NCBI RefSeq assembly: GCF_000308875.1
Contig: NZ_BAGL01000033.1
Span: 85,794 to 149,793 of the forward strand
From: Nocardia transvalensis NBRC 15921
GTDB lineage: Bacteria; Actinomycetota; Actinomycetes; Mycobacteriales; Mycobacteriaceae
Direction of reading: 5' to 3'
Length of the DNA stretch: 64,000 nucleotides
The notes beneath the pieces were generated by a model that worked only from the letters and a program-made list of their open reading frames with translations, was not told where the DNA came from and searched no databases. Position 1 is the first letter of the stretch; each line of letters opens with the position of its first letter. This document shows positions 31,994 through 41,436 of this stretch, piece by piece. A program made the translations under genes and the position numbers.

Positions 31994-32009
31994 GTAACAC
32001 GGATTTAAC
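31994..32009 (+). promoter_or_regulatory. Possible GlnR-type box upstream of glnA2
   Basis: GTAAC-ACGGAT-TTAAC resembles the half-site pair GTnAC-N6-GtnAC recognised by actinobacterial GlnR, with one base off. It lies 24-39 bases before the glnA2 ATG. This is pattern similarity only. Confidence 0.3.
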
Positions 32010-32032
32010 GCCGGATGCTTACGCTCGCGCGT

Positions 32033-33370
32033 ATGGATCGCCAGAAGGAATTCGTGCTGCGGACGCTCGAGGAGCGGGACATACGCTTCGTGCGCCTCTG
32101 GTTCACCGACGTGCTCGGGTATCTGAAGTCGGTGGCGATCGCGCCCGCCGAACTGGAGGGCGCCTTCGAGGAGGGCATCGGTTTCGACGGTTCGGCCATC
32201 GAGGGCTTCGCCCGCGTGTCGGAGGCCGATATGGTCGCCAAGCCGGACCCGTCGACGTTCCAGGTGCTGCCGTGGGCGTCGAGCAAGGGGCACCAGCACT
32301 CGGCGCGCATGTTCTGCGATATCGCGATGCCGGACGGGTCGCCCTCGTGGGCCGACCCCCGGCACGTGCTGCGGCGGCAGCTGAACAAGGCCGGTGACCT
32401 CGGCTTCAGCTGCTACGTGCACCCCGAGATCGAGTTCTTCCTGATCAAGGCGGAACTCGACAAGGGCACCCCGGTGCCGGTGGACAACGGCGGCTTCTTC
32501 GACCAGGCCGTGCACAACGAGGCCCCGAACTTCCGCCGCCACGCGATCGACGCGCTGGAGTCGATGGGCATCTCGGTGGAGTTCAGCCATCACGAGGGCG
32601 CACCCGGCCAGCAGGAGATCGACCTGCGCTACGCCGACGCGCTGTCGATGGCCGACAACGTGATGACCTTCCGCTACCTCATCAAGGAGGTGGCCATCGA
32701 CGAGGGCGTGCGCGCGACGTTCATGCCGAAACCCTTTGCCGCGCATCCGGGTTCGGCCATGCACACGCATATGAGCCTGTTCGAGGGCGAGCAGAACGCC
32801 TTCGCCGACCCGGACGATCCGAACAACCTGTCGGAGACGGCGCGGGCGTTCATCGCCGGCGTCCTGGAGCACGCCCACGAGATCAGCGCCGTCACCAACC
32901 AGTGGGTGAACTCCTACAAGCGCCTGATCCACGGCGGCGAGGCGCCGACGGCCGCGTCCTGGGGCCGGTCGAATCGCTCCGCGCTGGTGCGGGTTCCGAT
33001 GTACACCCCGAACAAGCAGTCCTCGCGCCGCGTCGAGATCCGCAGCCCCGATTCGGCGTGCAACCCGTACCTGTCCTTCGCGGTGCTGCTGGCGGCCGGC
33101 CTGCGCGGCGTCGAGAAGGGCTACACCCTGCCGCCGGAGGCCGAGGACGACGTCTGGTCGCTGACCACCGCCGAGCGGCGCGCCATGGGCTTCAAGGAGC
33201 TGCCCGGCAGCCTCGACGAGGCGCTCAGGGCGATGGAGCGTTCGGAGCTGGTCGCCGAGACCCTCGGCGAGCACGTCTTCGACTTCTTCCTGCGCAACAA
33301 GCGCCGGGAGTGGGCGGGCTACCGGGCTCAGATCACCCAGTACGAACTCCAGGAGTATCTGGAGCTGTAA
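32033..33370 (+). CDS. glnA2: Glutamine synthetase-type enzyme GlnA2
   Basis: The 445-residue GS-fold protein begins MDRQKEFVLRTLEERDIRFVR, as mycobacterial GlnA2 does. It has catalytic segments GIGFDGSAIEGF, YVHPEIEFFL, EFSHHEGAPGQQEIDL, FMPKPFAAHPGSAMHTHMSLF and RSALVRVPMY. GlnA2 proteins are less active or act on other amines such as polyamines in some actinomycetes, so glutamine synthesis is not certain. An in-frame ATG at 32015 is a less likely start. It is followed by glnE after 30 bases, probably as one operon. Confidence 0.95.
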   Translation: MDRQKEFVLRTLEERDIRFVRLWFTDVLGYLKSVAIAPAELEGAFEEGIGFDGSAIEGFARVSEADMVAKPDPSTFQVLPWASSKGHQHSARMFCDIAMPDGSPSWADPRHVLRRQLNKAGDLGFSCYVHPEIEFFLIKAELDKGTPVPVDNGGFFDQAVHNEAPNFRRHAIDALESMGISVEFSHHEGAPGQQEIDLRYADALSMADNVMTFRYLIKEVAIDEGVRATFMPKPFAAHPGSAMHTHMSLFEGEQNAFADPDDPNNLSETARAFIAGVLEHAHEISAVTNQWVNSYKRLIHGGEAPTAASWGRSNRSALVRVPMYTPNKQSSRRVEIRSPDSACNPYLSFAVLLAAGLRGVEKGYTLPPEAEDDVWSLTTAERRAMGFKELPGSLDEALRAMERSELVAETLGEHVFDFFLRNKRREWAGYRAQITQYELQEYLEL

Positions 33371-33400
33371 CCCCGGGTCCGACCCTGTAATTTGAGACGC

Positions 33401-36400
33401 ATGGTACGGCCACCGACAGCCCGTCCCGTTGTGCCCGGCGCCGGTCGGCTCGGACTGCTCGAGCCGACGGCGGCCGATTCGCTACGAGAATTGGCGTGGG
33501 ACAACGCCGACAGCGTTCCCCTGCTGTGGGCGCTGTCGAGGTCCCCCGACGCCGATCTGGCGCTGCTCACGCTGACCCGGCTGCGGGAGCAGCTCGGCGA
33601 CGGGTGGGCCGAGCTGGACGCGGCGCTGCGCACCGAGATCTCCCTGCGCGGCAGGCTGTTCGCGCTGATCGGGTCGTCCAGCGCCTTCGCCGACCATCTC
33701 GTCGCCGATCCGGACGGCTGGCGTCTACTACGCCGCAGGGACCTACCCGATCGCGCCGAGCTGATTGCCGACCTGGTGGGCGTCGTCGGCGCCGTGCCCG
33801 AGACCGGGCCGCACGCCGGGCCCCTGGTGTATCGCGCCGCGAATGCCGCGCCCGAGGCGATCGCGTTGCTGCGCAAGCGATATCGCGATCAACTGATGCT
33901 GCTGGCCGCCCACGACCTCGCGGCCACCGTGGAGGACGAGCCGGTCCTGCCCTACCAGCAGGTCGGCCGGCACCTCACCGATCTCGCCGACGCCGCGCTC
34001 ACCGCCGCGCTGGCGGTCGCCGTGGCGCGGGTGTGCCCGGATCAGCCCCTGCCGGTCCGGCTGGCCGTGCTCGCGATGGGCAAATGCGGTGCGCGCGAAC
34101 TGAATTACGTCTCCGACGTGGACGTGGTGTTCGTCGCCGAACCCGCCGACACCACCGCCACCCGGCTGGCCGCGGAGCTGATGACCGTCGCCGGCAACGC
34201 CTTCTTCGAGGTGGACGCCGCGCTGCGGCCCGAGGGCAAGGCGGGCGCGCTGGTCCGCACGCTCGACTCGCACGTGGCGTACTACAAGCGCTGGGCGAAG
34301 ACCTGGGAGTTCCAGGCGCTGCTCAAGAACCGGCCCGCCACCGGCGATCTGGAGCTGGGGGAGGAGTACCGCGCCGCGCTCATGCCGATGGTGTGGAGCG
34401 CCTCGGAGCGCACCGACTTCGTCGCCGAGGTGCAGACGATGCGCCGTCGCGTCGAGGACCTGGTGCCCGCGGAGATGCGCGAGCGCGAGCTGAAGCTGGG
34501 CCGCGGCAGCCTGCGGGACGTCGAATTCGCCGTGCAGCTGCTGCAATTGGTGCACGGCAAGGCCGACGACTCGCTGCACGTCCAGGGCACCGTCGAGGCG
34601 CTGACCGCGCTGGCCGCGGGCGGGTACGTGGGCCGCGACGACGCCGCCAATCTCACCGCGTCCTACGAATTCCTGCGGCTGCTCGAACACCGGTTGCAAC
34701 TGCAGCGGCTCAAGCGCACCCACACGCTGCCCGCCACCGACGACGACGAGGGCATGCGCTGGCTCGCCCGCGCGGCCCACATGCGCCCCGACGGCCGCCA
34801 GGACGCGGTGGGCGTGCTGCGCAGCGAGATCAAGCGCAATACGCTGCGGGTGCGCCGCCTGCACGCCAAGCTGTTCTACCGGCCGCTGCTGGAGTCGGTT
34901 GCGCGCCTGGACGCCGACGCGCTGCGGCTGAGCCCGCAGGCGGCGGTGCGCCAGCTCGCCGCGCTCGGATACGCCGCGCCCGAGAACGCGCTCGGCCACC
35001 TCAAGGCGCTCACCAAGGAGGTGGGCCGCAAGGGCCGCATCCAGGCGCTGCTGCTGCCGACGCTGCTGGAATGGCTGGGCGACACCCCGAATCCGGATCA
35101 GGGCCTGCTGGCCTATCGCCGGGTGTCCGAGGCGCTGGAGTCCCAGACCTGGTTCCTGCGCGATCTGCGCGACGAGGGCGCGATCGCCGAACGGCTGATG
35201 ATCGTGCTGGGCTCTTCGGCCTACGTGCCGGATCTGCTGATCAACGCGCCGGAGACCATCCGGATGTTCGCCGACGGCCCGAACGGCCCGCTGCTGCTGT
35301 CGCCCAAGCTGTACGACGTGCGCAACGGCATCCTCGCCGGCGCCGCCCGCTATGACGACCCCAAGCGCGCGATCGCGACGGCCCGTTCGCTGCGCCGCCA
35401 CGAACTCGCGCGCGTCGCCTCCGCCGACGTCCTCGGCCTGCTCGAGGTGTCGCAGGTGTGCAACGCGCTGTCCTCGGTGTGGGTGGCGGTGCTCGAGGCG
35501 GCGCTGCTGGCGGTGATCCGGGAGAGCGAGGCCGAGCGCGGCGAGCCCGCGCCCGCCGATTTCGCGGTCATCGGGATGGGCCGGCTCGGCGGGAAGGAAC
35601 TGGGCTACGGCTCCGACGCCGACGTGCTGTTCGTCTGCGATCCGCGGCCGGGCGCCGACGAGACCGTGGCCGTGAAATGGGCGATCGGCGTCGCCGAGCG
35701 GGTGCAGCGGCTGCTGGGCGCGCCCAGTACCGATCCGCCACTACAGGTCGACGCGGGCCTGCGCCCGGAGGGCCGCAACGGGGCGCTGGTGCGCACGCTG
35801 GCGGCCTATCAGGCGTACTACCTGCAGTGGGCCCAGCCGTGGGAGGTACAGGCGCTGCTGCGCGCACATCAGGTCGCCGGCGATCAGGAGCTGGGCCTGC
35901 GATTCCTGCACATGATCGACAAGGTGCGCTATCCCTCGGGCGGCGTCTCGGCCGACGCCGTGCGCGAGATCCGCCGCATCAAGGCCCGCGTCGACTCCGA
36001 GCGGCTGCCGCGCGGCGCCAACCCCGCGACCCACACCAAGCTGGGCCGCGGCGGCCTCGCCGATATCGAATGGACCGTGCAGCTCATGCAGCTGCGGCAC
36101 GCCCACGAGGTGCCCGAACTGCACAACACCTCCACGCTGCAATCGCTGGACGTCATCGAACGCGCGGAGCTGCTCGACCCCGAGGACGTCGACCTGCTGC
36201 GCGAGGCCTGGCTGACCGCCACCCGCGCCCGCAACGCCCTGGTCCTGGTCCGCGGCAAGCCGACCGACCAGCTCCCCGGCCCCGGCCCGCTGCTGTCCGC
36301 GGTGGCCCGCGTGGCCGGCTGGCCCACCGATGACGGCAGCGAATTCCTCGACCACTACATGCGCATCACCCGCCGCGCGAAAACGGTGGTCGAGCGCGTC

Positions 36401-36412
36401 TTCGGTGTTTGA
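33401..36412 (+). CDS. glnE: Bifunctional glutamine synthetase adenylyltransferase/deadenylase
   Basis: The 1003-residue enzyme has two nucleotidyltransferase halves. The first motif [18 protein letters not shown] is near residues 227-245 and the second [21 protein letters not shown] near 724-745, each followed by an RPEGK/RPEGR block. It adenylylates and de-adenylylates glutamine synthetase in response to nitrogen status. Length matches actinobacterial GlnE. ATG 33401 was chosen over the TTG three codons upstream. Confidence 0.97.
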   Translation: MVRPPTARPVVPGAGRLGLLEPTAADSLRELAWDNADSVPLLWALSRSPDADLALLTLTRLREQLGDGWAELDAALRTEISLRGRLFALIGSSSAFADHLVADPDGWRLLRRRDLPDRAELIADLVGVVGAVPETGPHAGPLVYRAANAAPEAIALLRKRYRDQLMLLAAHDLAATVEDEPVLPYQQVGRHLTDLADAALTAALAVAVARVCPDQPLPVRLAVLAMGKCGARELNYVSDVDVVFVAEPADTTATRLAAELMTVAGNAFFEVDAALRPEGKAGALVRTLDSHVAYYKRWAKTWEFQALLKNRPATGDLELGEEYRAALMPMVWSASERTDFVAEVQTMRRRVEDLVPAEMRERELKLGRGSLRDVEFAVQLLQLVHGKADDSLHVQGTVEALTALAAGGYVGRDDAANLTASYEFLRLLEHRLQLQRLKRTHTLPATDDDEGMRWLARAAHMRPDGRQDAVGVLRSEIKRNTLRVRRLHAKLFYRPLLESVARLDADALRLSPQAAVRQLAALGYAAPENALGHLKALTKEVGRKGRIQALLLPTLLEWLGDTPNPDQGLLAYRRVSEALESQTWFLRDLRDEGAIAERLMIVLGSSAYVPDLLINAPETIRMFADGPNGPLLLSPKLYDVRNGILAGAARYDDPKRAIATARSLRRHELARVASADVLGLLEVSQVCNALSSVWVAVLEAALLAVIRESEAERGEPAPADFAVIGMGRLGGKELGYGSDADVLFVCDPRPGADETVAVKWAIGVAERVQRLLGAPSTDPPLQVDAGLRPEGRNGALVRTLAAYQAYYLQWAQPWEVQALLRAHQVAGDQELGLRFLHMIDKVRYPSGGVSADAVREIRRIKARVDSERLPRGANPATHTKLGRGGLADIEWTVQLMQLRHAHEVPELHNTSTLQSLDVIERAELLDPEDVDLLREAWLTATRARNALVLVRGKPTDQLPGPGPLLSAVARVAGWPTDDGSEFLDHYMRITRRAKTVVERVFGV

Positions 36413-36435
36413 TGGCCGCGGCTCCGCCACGGCGG

Positions 36436-36532
36436 GGTTTGCGGCGCCCGTGTGGCTCGGTTTTCCGGGGCCGCTGCTTGCTCCTTCGTCGCTTGCGCAG
36501 CGGCCCCGGAAAACCGAGCCGCGCCGCAAACC
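36436..36532. repeat. Long, near-perfect hairpin after glnE
   Basis: The inner arms are a perfect 24-bp match (36454-36477 with 36497-36520) around a 19-base loop. The outer arms are a perfect 12-bp match (36436-36447 with 36521-36532). Only a 6-base bulge (CCGTGT, 36448-36453) interrupts the left side. It starts 24 bases after the glnE stop. No U-tract follows, so it may be an intrinsic terminator of the actinobacterial type or a mobile intergenic palindrome. Confidence 0.85.
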
Positions 36533-36807
36533 GTGGGTGTCGCTTCCTGAGGTCACGGTTGGATGACGGTGTGGGACAACGCATAAACCCATTGCGGGAA
36601 CAACTTCGGGGGAGTAACGGTTGAAACGCGTGCGCGGTGCGTCGCCGGATTCATCCTATGATTTAGGTGGATACCGATCTGAAGGGGAGTGCTGTCCCGG
36701 TCGGAGTGGTGTCGCCGTGTGCGCTGGGCCGGTGGGGCGCTACCGACCGTAACGTTTGTTCTGCATAGTGTGATGGAGAACATGATCATCGGGAGGACGG
36801 ACTTGAC
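36533..36807 (+). promoter_or_regulatory. Upstream region of the DUF2156 membrane protein
   Basis: This is AT-richer than its surroundings, especially 36640-36790 (for example GATTTAGGTGGATACC). It probably holds the promoter. No gene is seen on either strand. Confidence 0.35.
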
Positions 36808-38184
36808 GTGGCGGAAATGAACTCGGCCGTCACCGGCTACCGAAGAACCTATCGGGACGCCGCGCTGTCGCCTACCCGCGCGGTGCGGGTGCCGCTGATC
36901 GTGACGCTCGTCCTGGTCGGCGTGGTGCTGGTGTACGCGGCCGACCGCGCGTCCCGCGAGGGGGTCAACCACAGCTGGTTCGTCGCCGTCTCCCTGTCCG
37001 GACTGTTCGTCGCGCGCGGACTGCATCTGCGGCGGCCGATCACGCTGCCGCATTTCACCGTGGCCGTCGTCGTGCTCGGCGTCTCCAACATCGCCTACCA
37101 CGAGGGGCACGCCGGCGTCGGGTTCGTCTGCCTGGCCTCGACCGGGCTCATCGTGATGCTGCCGCAGAGTTCGCGCCCGCAGCCCGAACAGCAGTACCGC
37201 ATCGCCGCGCTGGTGGATCGCACCGTCGGCGACCCGATCGCGCCGTTCGCCCTGCACTCGTCGAAGTCCTACTTCTTCAACGCCAATTCGACCGCGGCCG
37301 TCGGCTACCGGGCCCGGTTCGGCATCGCCGTGGTGGCCGGCGACCCGGTCGGCAACCGCGCCGAATTCCCCGGTCTGGTCGCGGAGTTCTCGGAGTTCGC
37401 GATGAACCACGGCTGGCGCGTCGCGGTGCTGGGCGCGAGTCCCGAGCTGACGGAGCTGTGGCGCGAGCGGGCCGTGGATCACCCCGGGCTGCGCGCGATT
37501 CCGATCGGTCGCGACGTGGTCATCGATGTCGGCTCCTTCGACATGGTGGGCCGGAAGTTCCGCAATCTGCGCCAGGCGGTCAGCCGCACCAAGAACTTCG
37601 GGGTCACCACCGAGATCGTCAAGGAGATCGAACTGACCGCGCCGATGCGCGCGACCCTGTTCGAGATCGTGGACGAGTGGGGCAAGGGTCATCAGACGCG
37701 CGGATTCTCGATGATCCTGGACCATCTGCTCGACGGTCGTCATCCGGGCATGCTGCTGGTGATCACGCGCGATGCCGACGGCCGGGTGGTCGGCTTCCAG
37801 CGCTACGGCGAATCCAACGGCGGCGCCGAGCTGAGCCTCGATGTGCCGTGGCGGCGCAAGGACGCCCCCAACGGCCTGGACGAGCGCATGATCGTGGACC
37901 TGGTCGACTACGGCAAAGCCAAGGGCGTGCAGCGCATCTCGCTGGCGTTCGCGGCGTTCCCGGAACTGTTCGCCGAGAAGGAGCGCTCCCGCTCCCGCCA
38001 GGCGATCTACGTCGCCGCCCGCACCCTCGACCCGCTGATCCGCCTGGAGTCGCTGTACCGGTTCCTGCGCAAGTTCAACTCTTTCGGCGACCAGCGCTTC
38101 GTGCTGATCCGCTGGCGCGAGATCGTCTTCACCGCCGCGGCCCTGCTGACCCTGGAGTTCGTCCCGCACCGCAAACAGGACTGA
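36808..38184 (+). CDS. Membrane protein with phosphatidylglycerol lysyltransferase-like (DUF2156) domain
   Basis: The 458-residue protein has four hydrophobic helices in the first 120 residues (LIVTLVLVGVVLVYA, WFVAVSLSGLFVA, FTVAVVVLGVSNIA, VCLASTGLIVMLP). A DUF2156 domain of tandem GNAT folds follows, as in the C-terminus of MprF. MprF-type proteins transfer an amino acid from tRNA to phosphatidylglycerol. The flippase part of MprF is missing, so either a shortened synthase or a different acyl/aminoacyl transfer is possible. GTG start with GGGAGG 11 bases upstream. Confidence 0.82.
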   Translation: MAEMNSAVTGYRRTYRDAALSPTRAVRVPLIVTLVLVGVVLVYAADRASREGVNHSWFVAVSLSGLFVARGLHLRRPITLPHFTVAVVVLGVSNIAYHEGHAGVGFVCLASTGLIVMLPQSSRPQPEQQYRIAALVDRTVGDPIAPFALHSSKSYFFNANSTAAVGYRARFGIAVVAGDPVGNRAEFPGLVAEFSEFAMNHGWRVAVLGASPELTELWRERAVDHPGLRAIPIGRDVVIDVGSFDMVGRKFRNLRQAVSRTKNFGVTTEIVKEIELTAPMRATLFEIVDEWGKGHQTRGFSMILDHLLDGRHPGMLLVITRDADGRVVGFQRYGESNGGAELSLDVPWRRKDAPNGLDERMIVDLVDYGKAKGVQRISLAFAAFPELFAEKERSRSRQAIYVAARTLDPLIRLESLYRFLRKFNSFGDQRFVLIRWREIVFTAAALLTLEFVPHRKQD

Positions 38185-38306
38185 CCGGTTCGGCCGATTC
38201 TCCTCGCCGGTGGTGATGTCCGGCCGGTGCGGTCGTGGGAGAGTAAGTTTCGCCGCCGAGCAGCGATGGTCTGATTCCGGCGCGGCGAGATGAGCAGGAG
38301 AGACCG

Positions 38307-39824
38307 GTGAGCCAGCCTTCGGAATCCGATGCTGACTCCTTGCGCGCGCTGGTGTCGAATCTGGAACAGCTGATCGCCCAGGCCGTTCGGACGGTCGACG
38401 AATTGAAGGAGGCGCTGGCCTCCGCCGAAGCGCATGTGCGCGAGGACCGTCCGGAGACCGCGGCGGAACCGGCGACCGTTCCCGTTTCGTCCCTCGGTCC
38501 GCGGTCTCGGCGACCGCGCCCGACGCCGTGGTCCCACCTCCCCGCCCGTCGGGACGTGACGCCGGCCCTCGCTGTGGTTCCGCCGCCCGCCGCGCCCAGC
38601 CCGGCGGTGGTTCCGCCGCCGTCCGCCCCGCGCCCTGCCGTGGTTCCGCCGCCTGCCGTGCCGTCTCCTGCTGGGGTTTCACCGTCGCCCGCCCCGCCGT
38701 CTCCTGCCGTAGTTCCGCCGTCGCCCGCCCCGCCGTCTCCTGCCATGGTTCCGCCGTCGCCTGCCTCGCCGTCTCCCGCCGTGGATCCGCCGTCGCCCAT
38801 CGCGCCGCGCTCGGCTGTGGTTCCGCCGTCGTCTCCTGCTGCGCCGGATCCTCCTGTGGATCCGCCGCTACCGGTCGTTGCGCCGCGTCCTATCGTGCTT
38901 CCGACGTTGTCGGCGGCGGTGCTCAGCTCTGCTTCGGTCCCGCCGTCCTCTCCGGTCGCGCCGAGTCCTGCCGCGGGGCCGCCGCTGTCCGCCGTCACGC
39001 CCAGCCCTGTTGTGGATCCGCCGCTGTCCTCGGTCGCGCCGAGTCCTGTTGTGGATCCGCCGCTGTCTGCGGTCGTGTCGCGCCCTGTCGTGCTTCCGAC
39101 GTTGTCGGCGGCCGTGCTCAGTTCTGCTGTGGGTCCGCCTCTTGGCGCGCCGCCTCACATCATGGCTCCACCGCCGCCCTCGGCCGTCCCAACCCCGCCC
39201 CCTGCCGGCCCGCCCCTCCGGATCGGGGAGGCGACTGCCACGCGCAGCCTGGAGATCATCGGACTCGATCGGGACGATATCGACGTCCGCGCGGCGCGCG
39301 TACTCGCCTCCACTCTCGACGATCTGCTCGCGAAGTACCCGATTCCGTTGCACGGCATCGAGATCGAAGAACGGCGGGACGACGGGCTCCCCATCCTGCA
39401 CGTGACCGGCTCCGGACAGCGAAGGCGAGACGACACCGCGCTGTGGGTCGTGATCGATCACGCCGCCCTGACCGGTCCCTCCGGACGACGGTGGTTCCGA
39501 AGGGGTTTCGACCGCGCGATATGCACGGCCGTCGCCCAGGGCTACGCCCGCGCCCTCGACCGCGCCGGTGGCTTCCGGGCACACGAACGAGCATGGCAGA
39601 CCGTGCTCAACCACTCCCTGCGAAAAGGCAACGACACCTACAGTCCGCTGGATCCCGCCCAGGCCCTCGCGGACGGCTTCACGGAAGTCGTGCTGCGCGG
39701 CAAACGCGCCGGAAAGACGGCCCGCCTCCTACACGACGCGCTGACCACCGCGGCATCGAACGCGGCCGAATCACCCGGTCTCCCACAGGGTTCGGAGTCC
39801 CCGGGCCGCCGGATATCCCGTTGA
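38307..39824 (+). CDS. Proline-rich tandem-repeat protein of unknown function
   Basis: The 505-residue protein has three parts. Residues 1-60 form an acidic helix or coiled coil (LRALVSNLEQLIAQAVRTVD). Residues 75-305 form a low-complexity linker of imperfect PSPAVVPP and SPVVDPPLS repeats, including a repeated PRPIVLPTLSAAVLSSA-type block. Residues 315-505 form a compact domain with RRWFRRGFDRAICTAVAQGY and HERAWQTVLNHSLRKGNDTY. No signal peptide. GTG start after CAGGAGAG. The C-terminal domain resembles nothing I can name. Confidence 0.7.
   Translation: MSQPSESDADSLRALVSNLEQLIAQAVRTVDELKEALASAEAHVREDRPETAAEPATVPVSSLGPRSRRPRPTPWSHLPARRDVTPALAVVPPPAAPSPAVVPPPSAPRPAVVPPPAVPSPAGVSPSPAPPSPAVVPPSPAPPSPAMVPPSPASPSPAVDPPSPIAPRSAVVPPSSPAAPDPPVDPPLPVVAPRPIVLPTLSAAVLSSASVPPSSPVAPSPAAGPPLSAVTPSPVVDPPLSSVAPSPVVDPPLSAVVSRPVVLPTLSAAVLSSAVGPPLGAPPHIMAPPPPSAVPTPPPAGPPLRIGEATATRSLEIIGLDRDDIDVRAARVLASTLDDLLAKYPIPLHGIEIEERRDDGLPILHVTGSGQRRRDDTALWVVIDHAALTGPSGRRWFRRGFDRAICTAVAQGYARALDRAGGFRAHERAWQTVLNHSLRKGNDTYSPLDPAQALADGFTEVVLRGKRAGKTARLLHDALTTAASNAAESPGLPQGSESPGRRISR
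38560..39160 (+). repeat. Coding tandem repeats (Pro/Ser/Val)
   Basis: Imperfect units of about 36-42 bases carry motifs such as CCGCCGTCTCCTGCCGT and GTGGATCCGCCGCTGTC. They encode PSPAVVPPSP- and VDPPLS-type peptides. Variation between neighbouring copies is low enough that slippage or recombination could change the copy number. Confidence 0.65.
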
Positions 39825-39873
39825 CGCGGCAGGACCCGAGAGCGTCACCACTCGCAGGAGTACCGTCCCGGCC

Positions 39874-40211
39874 ATGGGACTGACGGTGCAGCGTTTCGAC
39901 CACATCGTGATCAACTGCCGCGACGTGGCCGCCACTGCGGCCTGGTACGGACGAGTACTCGGCATGCACGTGGAAACCTTCGGCCCCGCCCGCCGCACAG
40001 CTTGCGCTTCGGTGATCAGAAAATCAACCTCCGCCCGGTAGGCGACGCCACGTCAACCCCCGAAGAAGTTCGCGCCCACCTCATCTCGTGCGACGTGGAA
40101 ATCACCGAGGGCCCGGTCACCAAACACGGTGCGCTCGGAGATATGACCTCCCACTACTGCCGTGATCTGGACGGCAATCTCATCGAGCTCGCCGTCTATC
40201 CCACGGTGTAG
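39874..40211 (+). pseudogene. VOC (glyoxalase-like) family gene with a frameshift
   Basis: The first frame (39874 on) reads MGLTVQRFDHIVINCRDVAA then TAAWYGRVLGMHVETFGPARRTA. The match then continues in another frame (LRFGDQKINLRPVGDATS through HYCRDLDGNLIELAVYPTV). One base appears to be missing near 39998-40001 (ACAGCTTGCGC). Without it the protein would be a normal 112-residue VOC enzyme with metal-ligand positions at both ends. A sequencing or assembly error is the alternative to true decay. Confidence 0.7.
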
Positions 40212-40221
40212 CGGCGTTCGC

Positions 40222-40632
40222 TCATGGCCGCTGCCGGCTCTGGTCGTCGGTGGTCGCGGTTCGGGTGAGCATATGCGCGCGCCGCATCCGCCCGTCCGGT
40301 GTGAACTGTCCGAAGAAGCACACCTCGATGGCAAGGTCCTTGCCGCGCTGGTGAACGTGGAGGGTGTACCGGGCCGCGATCCGGTCGTCGTCGGCGATGG
40401 CCTCGTGCACGTCCAGGCGACCGCTGGGCCGGTTCTTTCGCACCGGACGCGTATGCGCGATCAGCTTGTCTCGATCGATCCGATGACCATCGGCGACCTG
40501 CACGATGTCCGGAGTGTGGAACCGGTCCACCACGACCGCCGCATCCTCGTCGTCGGCCAGCAGATGCTCGTTGAAGGAGGTGAAGAAGTCGGCGATGAAC
40601 TGGGCAGGGTCGCTGCCGGTGAAGGCGGGCAT
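40222..40632 (-). CDS. SnoaL/NTF2-like protein
   Basis: The 136-residue cone-shaped alpha+beta fold has a FIADFFTSFNEHLLADDEDAAVVVDRFHTPDIVQVADG start, as in SnoaL-like polyketide cyclase relatives. These often act as small-molecule isomerases or as protein partners. It is divergent from a TetR gene, with a palindromic operator between them, so that regulator is probably its repressor. Confidence 0.8.
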   Translation of the reverse strand: MPAFTGSDPAQFIADFFTSFNEHLLADDEDAAVVVDRFHTPDIVQVADGHRIDRDKLIAHTRPVRKNRPSGRLDVHEAIADDDRIAARYTLHVHQRGKDLAIEVCFFGQFTPDGRMRRAHMLTRTATTDDQSRQRP

Positions 40633-40661
40633 GGGTCTCCTGACGGCGAAGCCATAGTATC

Positions 40662-40678
40662 TCTTACATGTTGTAAGA
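40662..40678. promoter_or_regulatory. Palindromic operator between SnoaL-like and TetR genes
   Basis: A perfect inverted repeat, TCTTACA-TGT-TGTAAGA, lies in an AT-rich divergent spacer. It is placed to overlap the promoters of both genes, as expected for TetR autoregulation. An imperfect second copy of the half-site follows near 40700-40715 (GGTGTAAAAGA). Confidence 0.65.
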
Positions 40679-40726
40679 TATAAGGCGATAGAAAGATTGA
40701 CAAGGTGTAAAAGATAGCGAGGATCG

Positions 40727-41347
40727 ATGGCCCGTAAGCAGCGCGCCGACGCCCACCGCAGTCGAGCGGCCATTCTCGACGCGGCCGCCCGCATCCTGAA
40801 CGAACACCCCGATGCCAGCGTGGAGACCATCGCCGCGGACGCGGGCGTGACCCGCCAGACCGTGTACGCCCACTTCCCTTCTCGCGAGCGGCTACTCGTG
40901 GCGGTCCTCGACAGGCTCAACGAATTGACCGCCGCCGCAATGGATGCCGCGAACCCGGACGAGGGCCCAGCCGTCGAAGCATTACTACGCGTAATCGACG
41001 CGGCGACAAAGGAATCCACGCGCTACCCCACCCTCCTCCAACGAATCGACGCACTACCGGTCACCGCGCAGGAAGACCGTGCCAGGCACACCCCGATCGC
41101 CGACCGAATCGAACGGGTGATCCGCCGCGGCCAGGACACAGGCGAATTCGACACCACCCTCCCCACCCCCTGGCTGGTCACCACCACCATCCACCTAGCC
41201 CACGCCGCAAGCGCCGAACACACCACCGGCCACATGACCCCCACAGCCGCCACCCACGCCTTCACCACCACCCTGACCCGCATCCTCACCCCACCCACCG
41301 CCACCCGCACGGAGACCTCGGATCAAGCGGAAGCCCCGAGGGCATGA
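40727..41347 (+). CDS. TetR family transcriptional regulator
   Basis: The 206-residue regulator has the N-terminal TetR helix-turn-helix: AILDAAARILNEHPDASVETIAADAGVTRQTVYAHFPSRERLL. The C-terminal half is Thr- and His-rich with strongly C-ending codons. Its likely operator is the palindrome at 40662-40678. ATG start with GCGAGGATCG upstream. Confidence 0.9.
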   Translation: MARKQRADAHRSRAAILDAAARILNEHPDASVETIAADAGVTRQTVYAHFPSRERLLVAVLDRLNELTAAAMDAANPDEGPAVEALLRVIDAATKESTRYPTLLQRIDALPVTAQEDRARHTPIADRIERVIRRGQDTGEFDTTLPTPWLVTTTIHLAHAASAEHTTGHMTPTAATHAFTTTLTRILTPPTATRTETSDQAEAPRA

Positions 41348-41436
41348 GTGAGCGTTGATCGCTGTCCCGCAAACGATTTGGCGATCGACAAGGGTATCTC
41401 GACTCGGTCGAACGACTCGTATGTACCCTGGGTGTC

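Noticed and set aside
36553..38682. 709-codon minus-strand frame across the DUF2156 gene
   Set aside because: Low-complexity His/Arg/Pro/Asp-rich composition, antisense to a gene with clear membrane and GNAT-like features.
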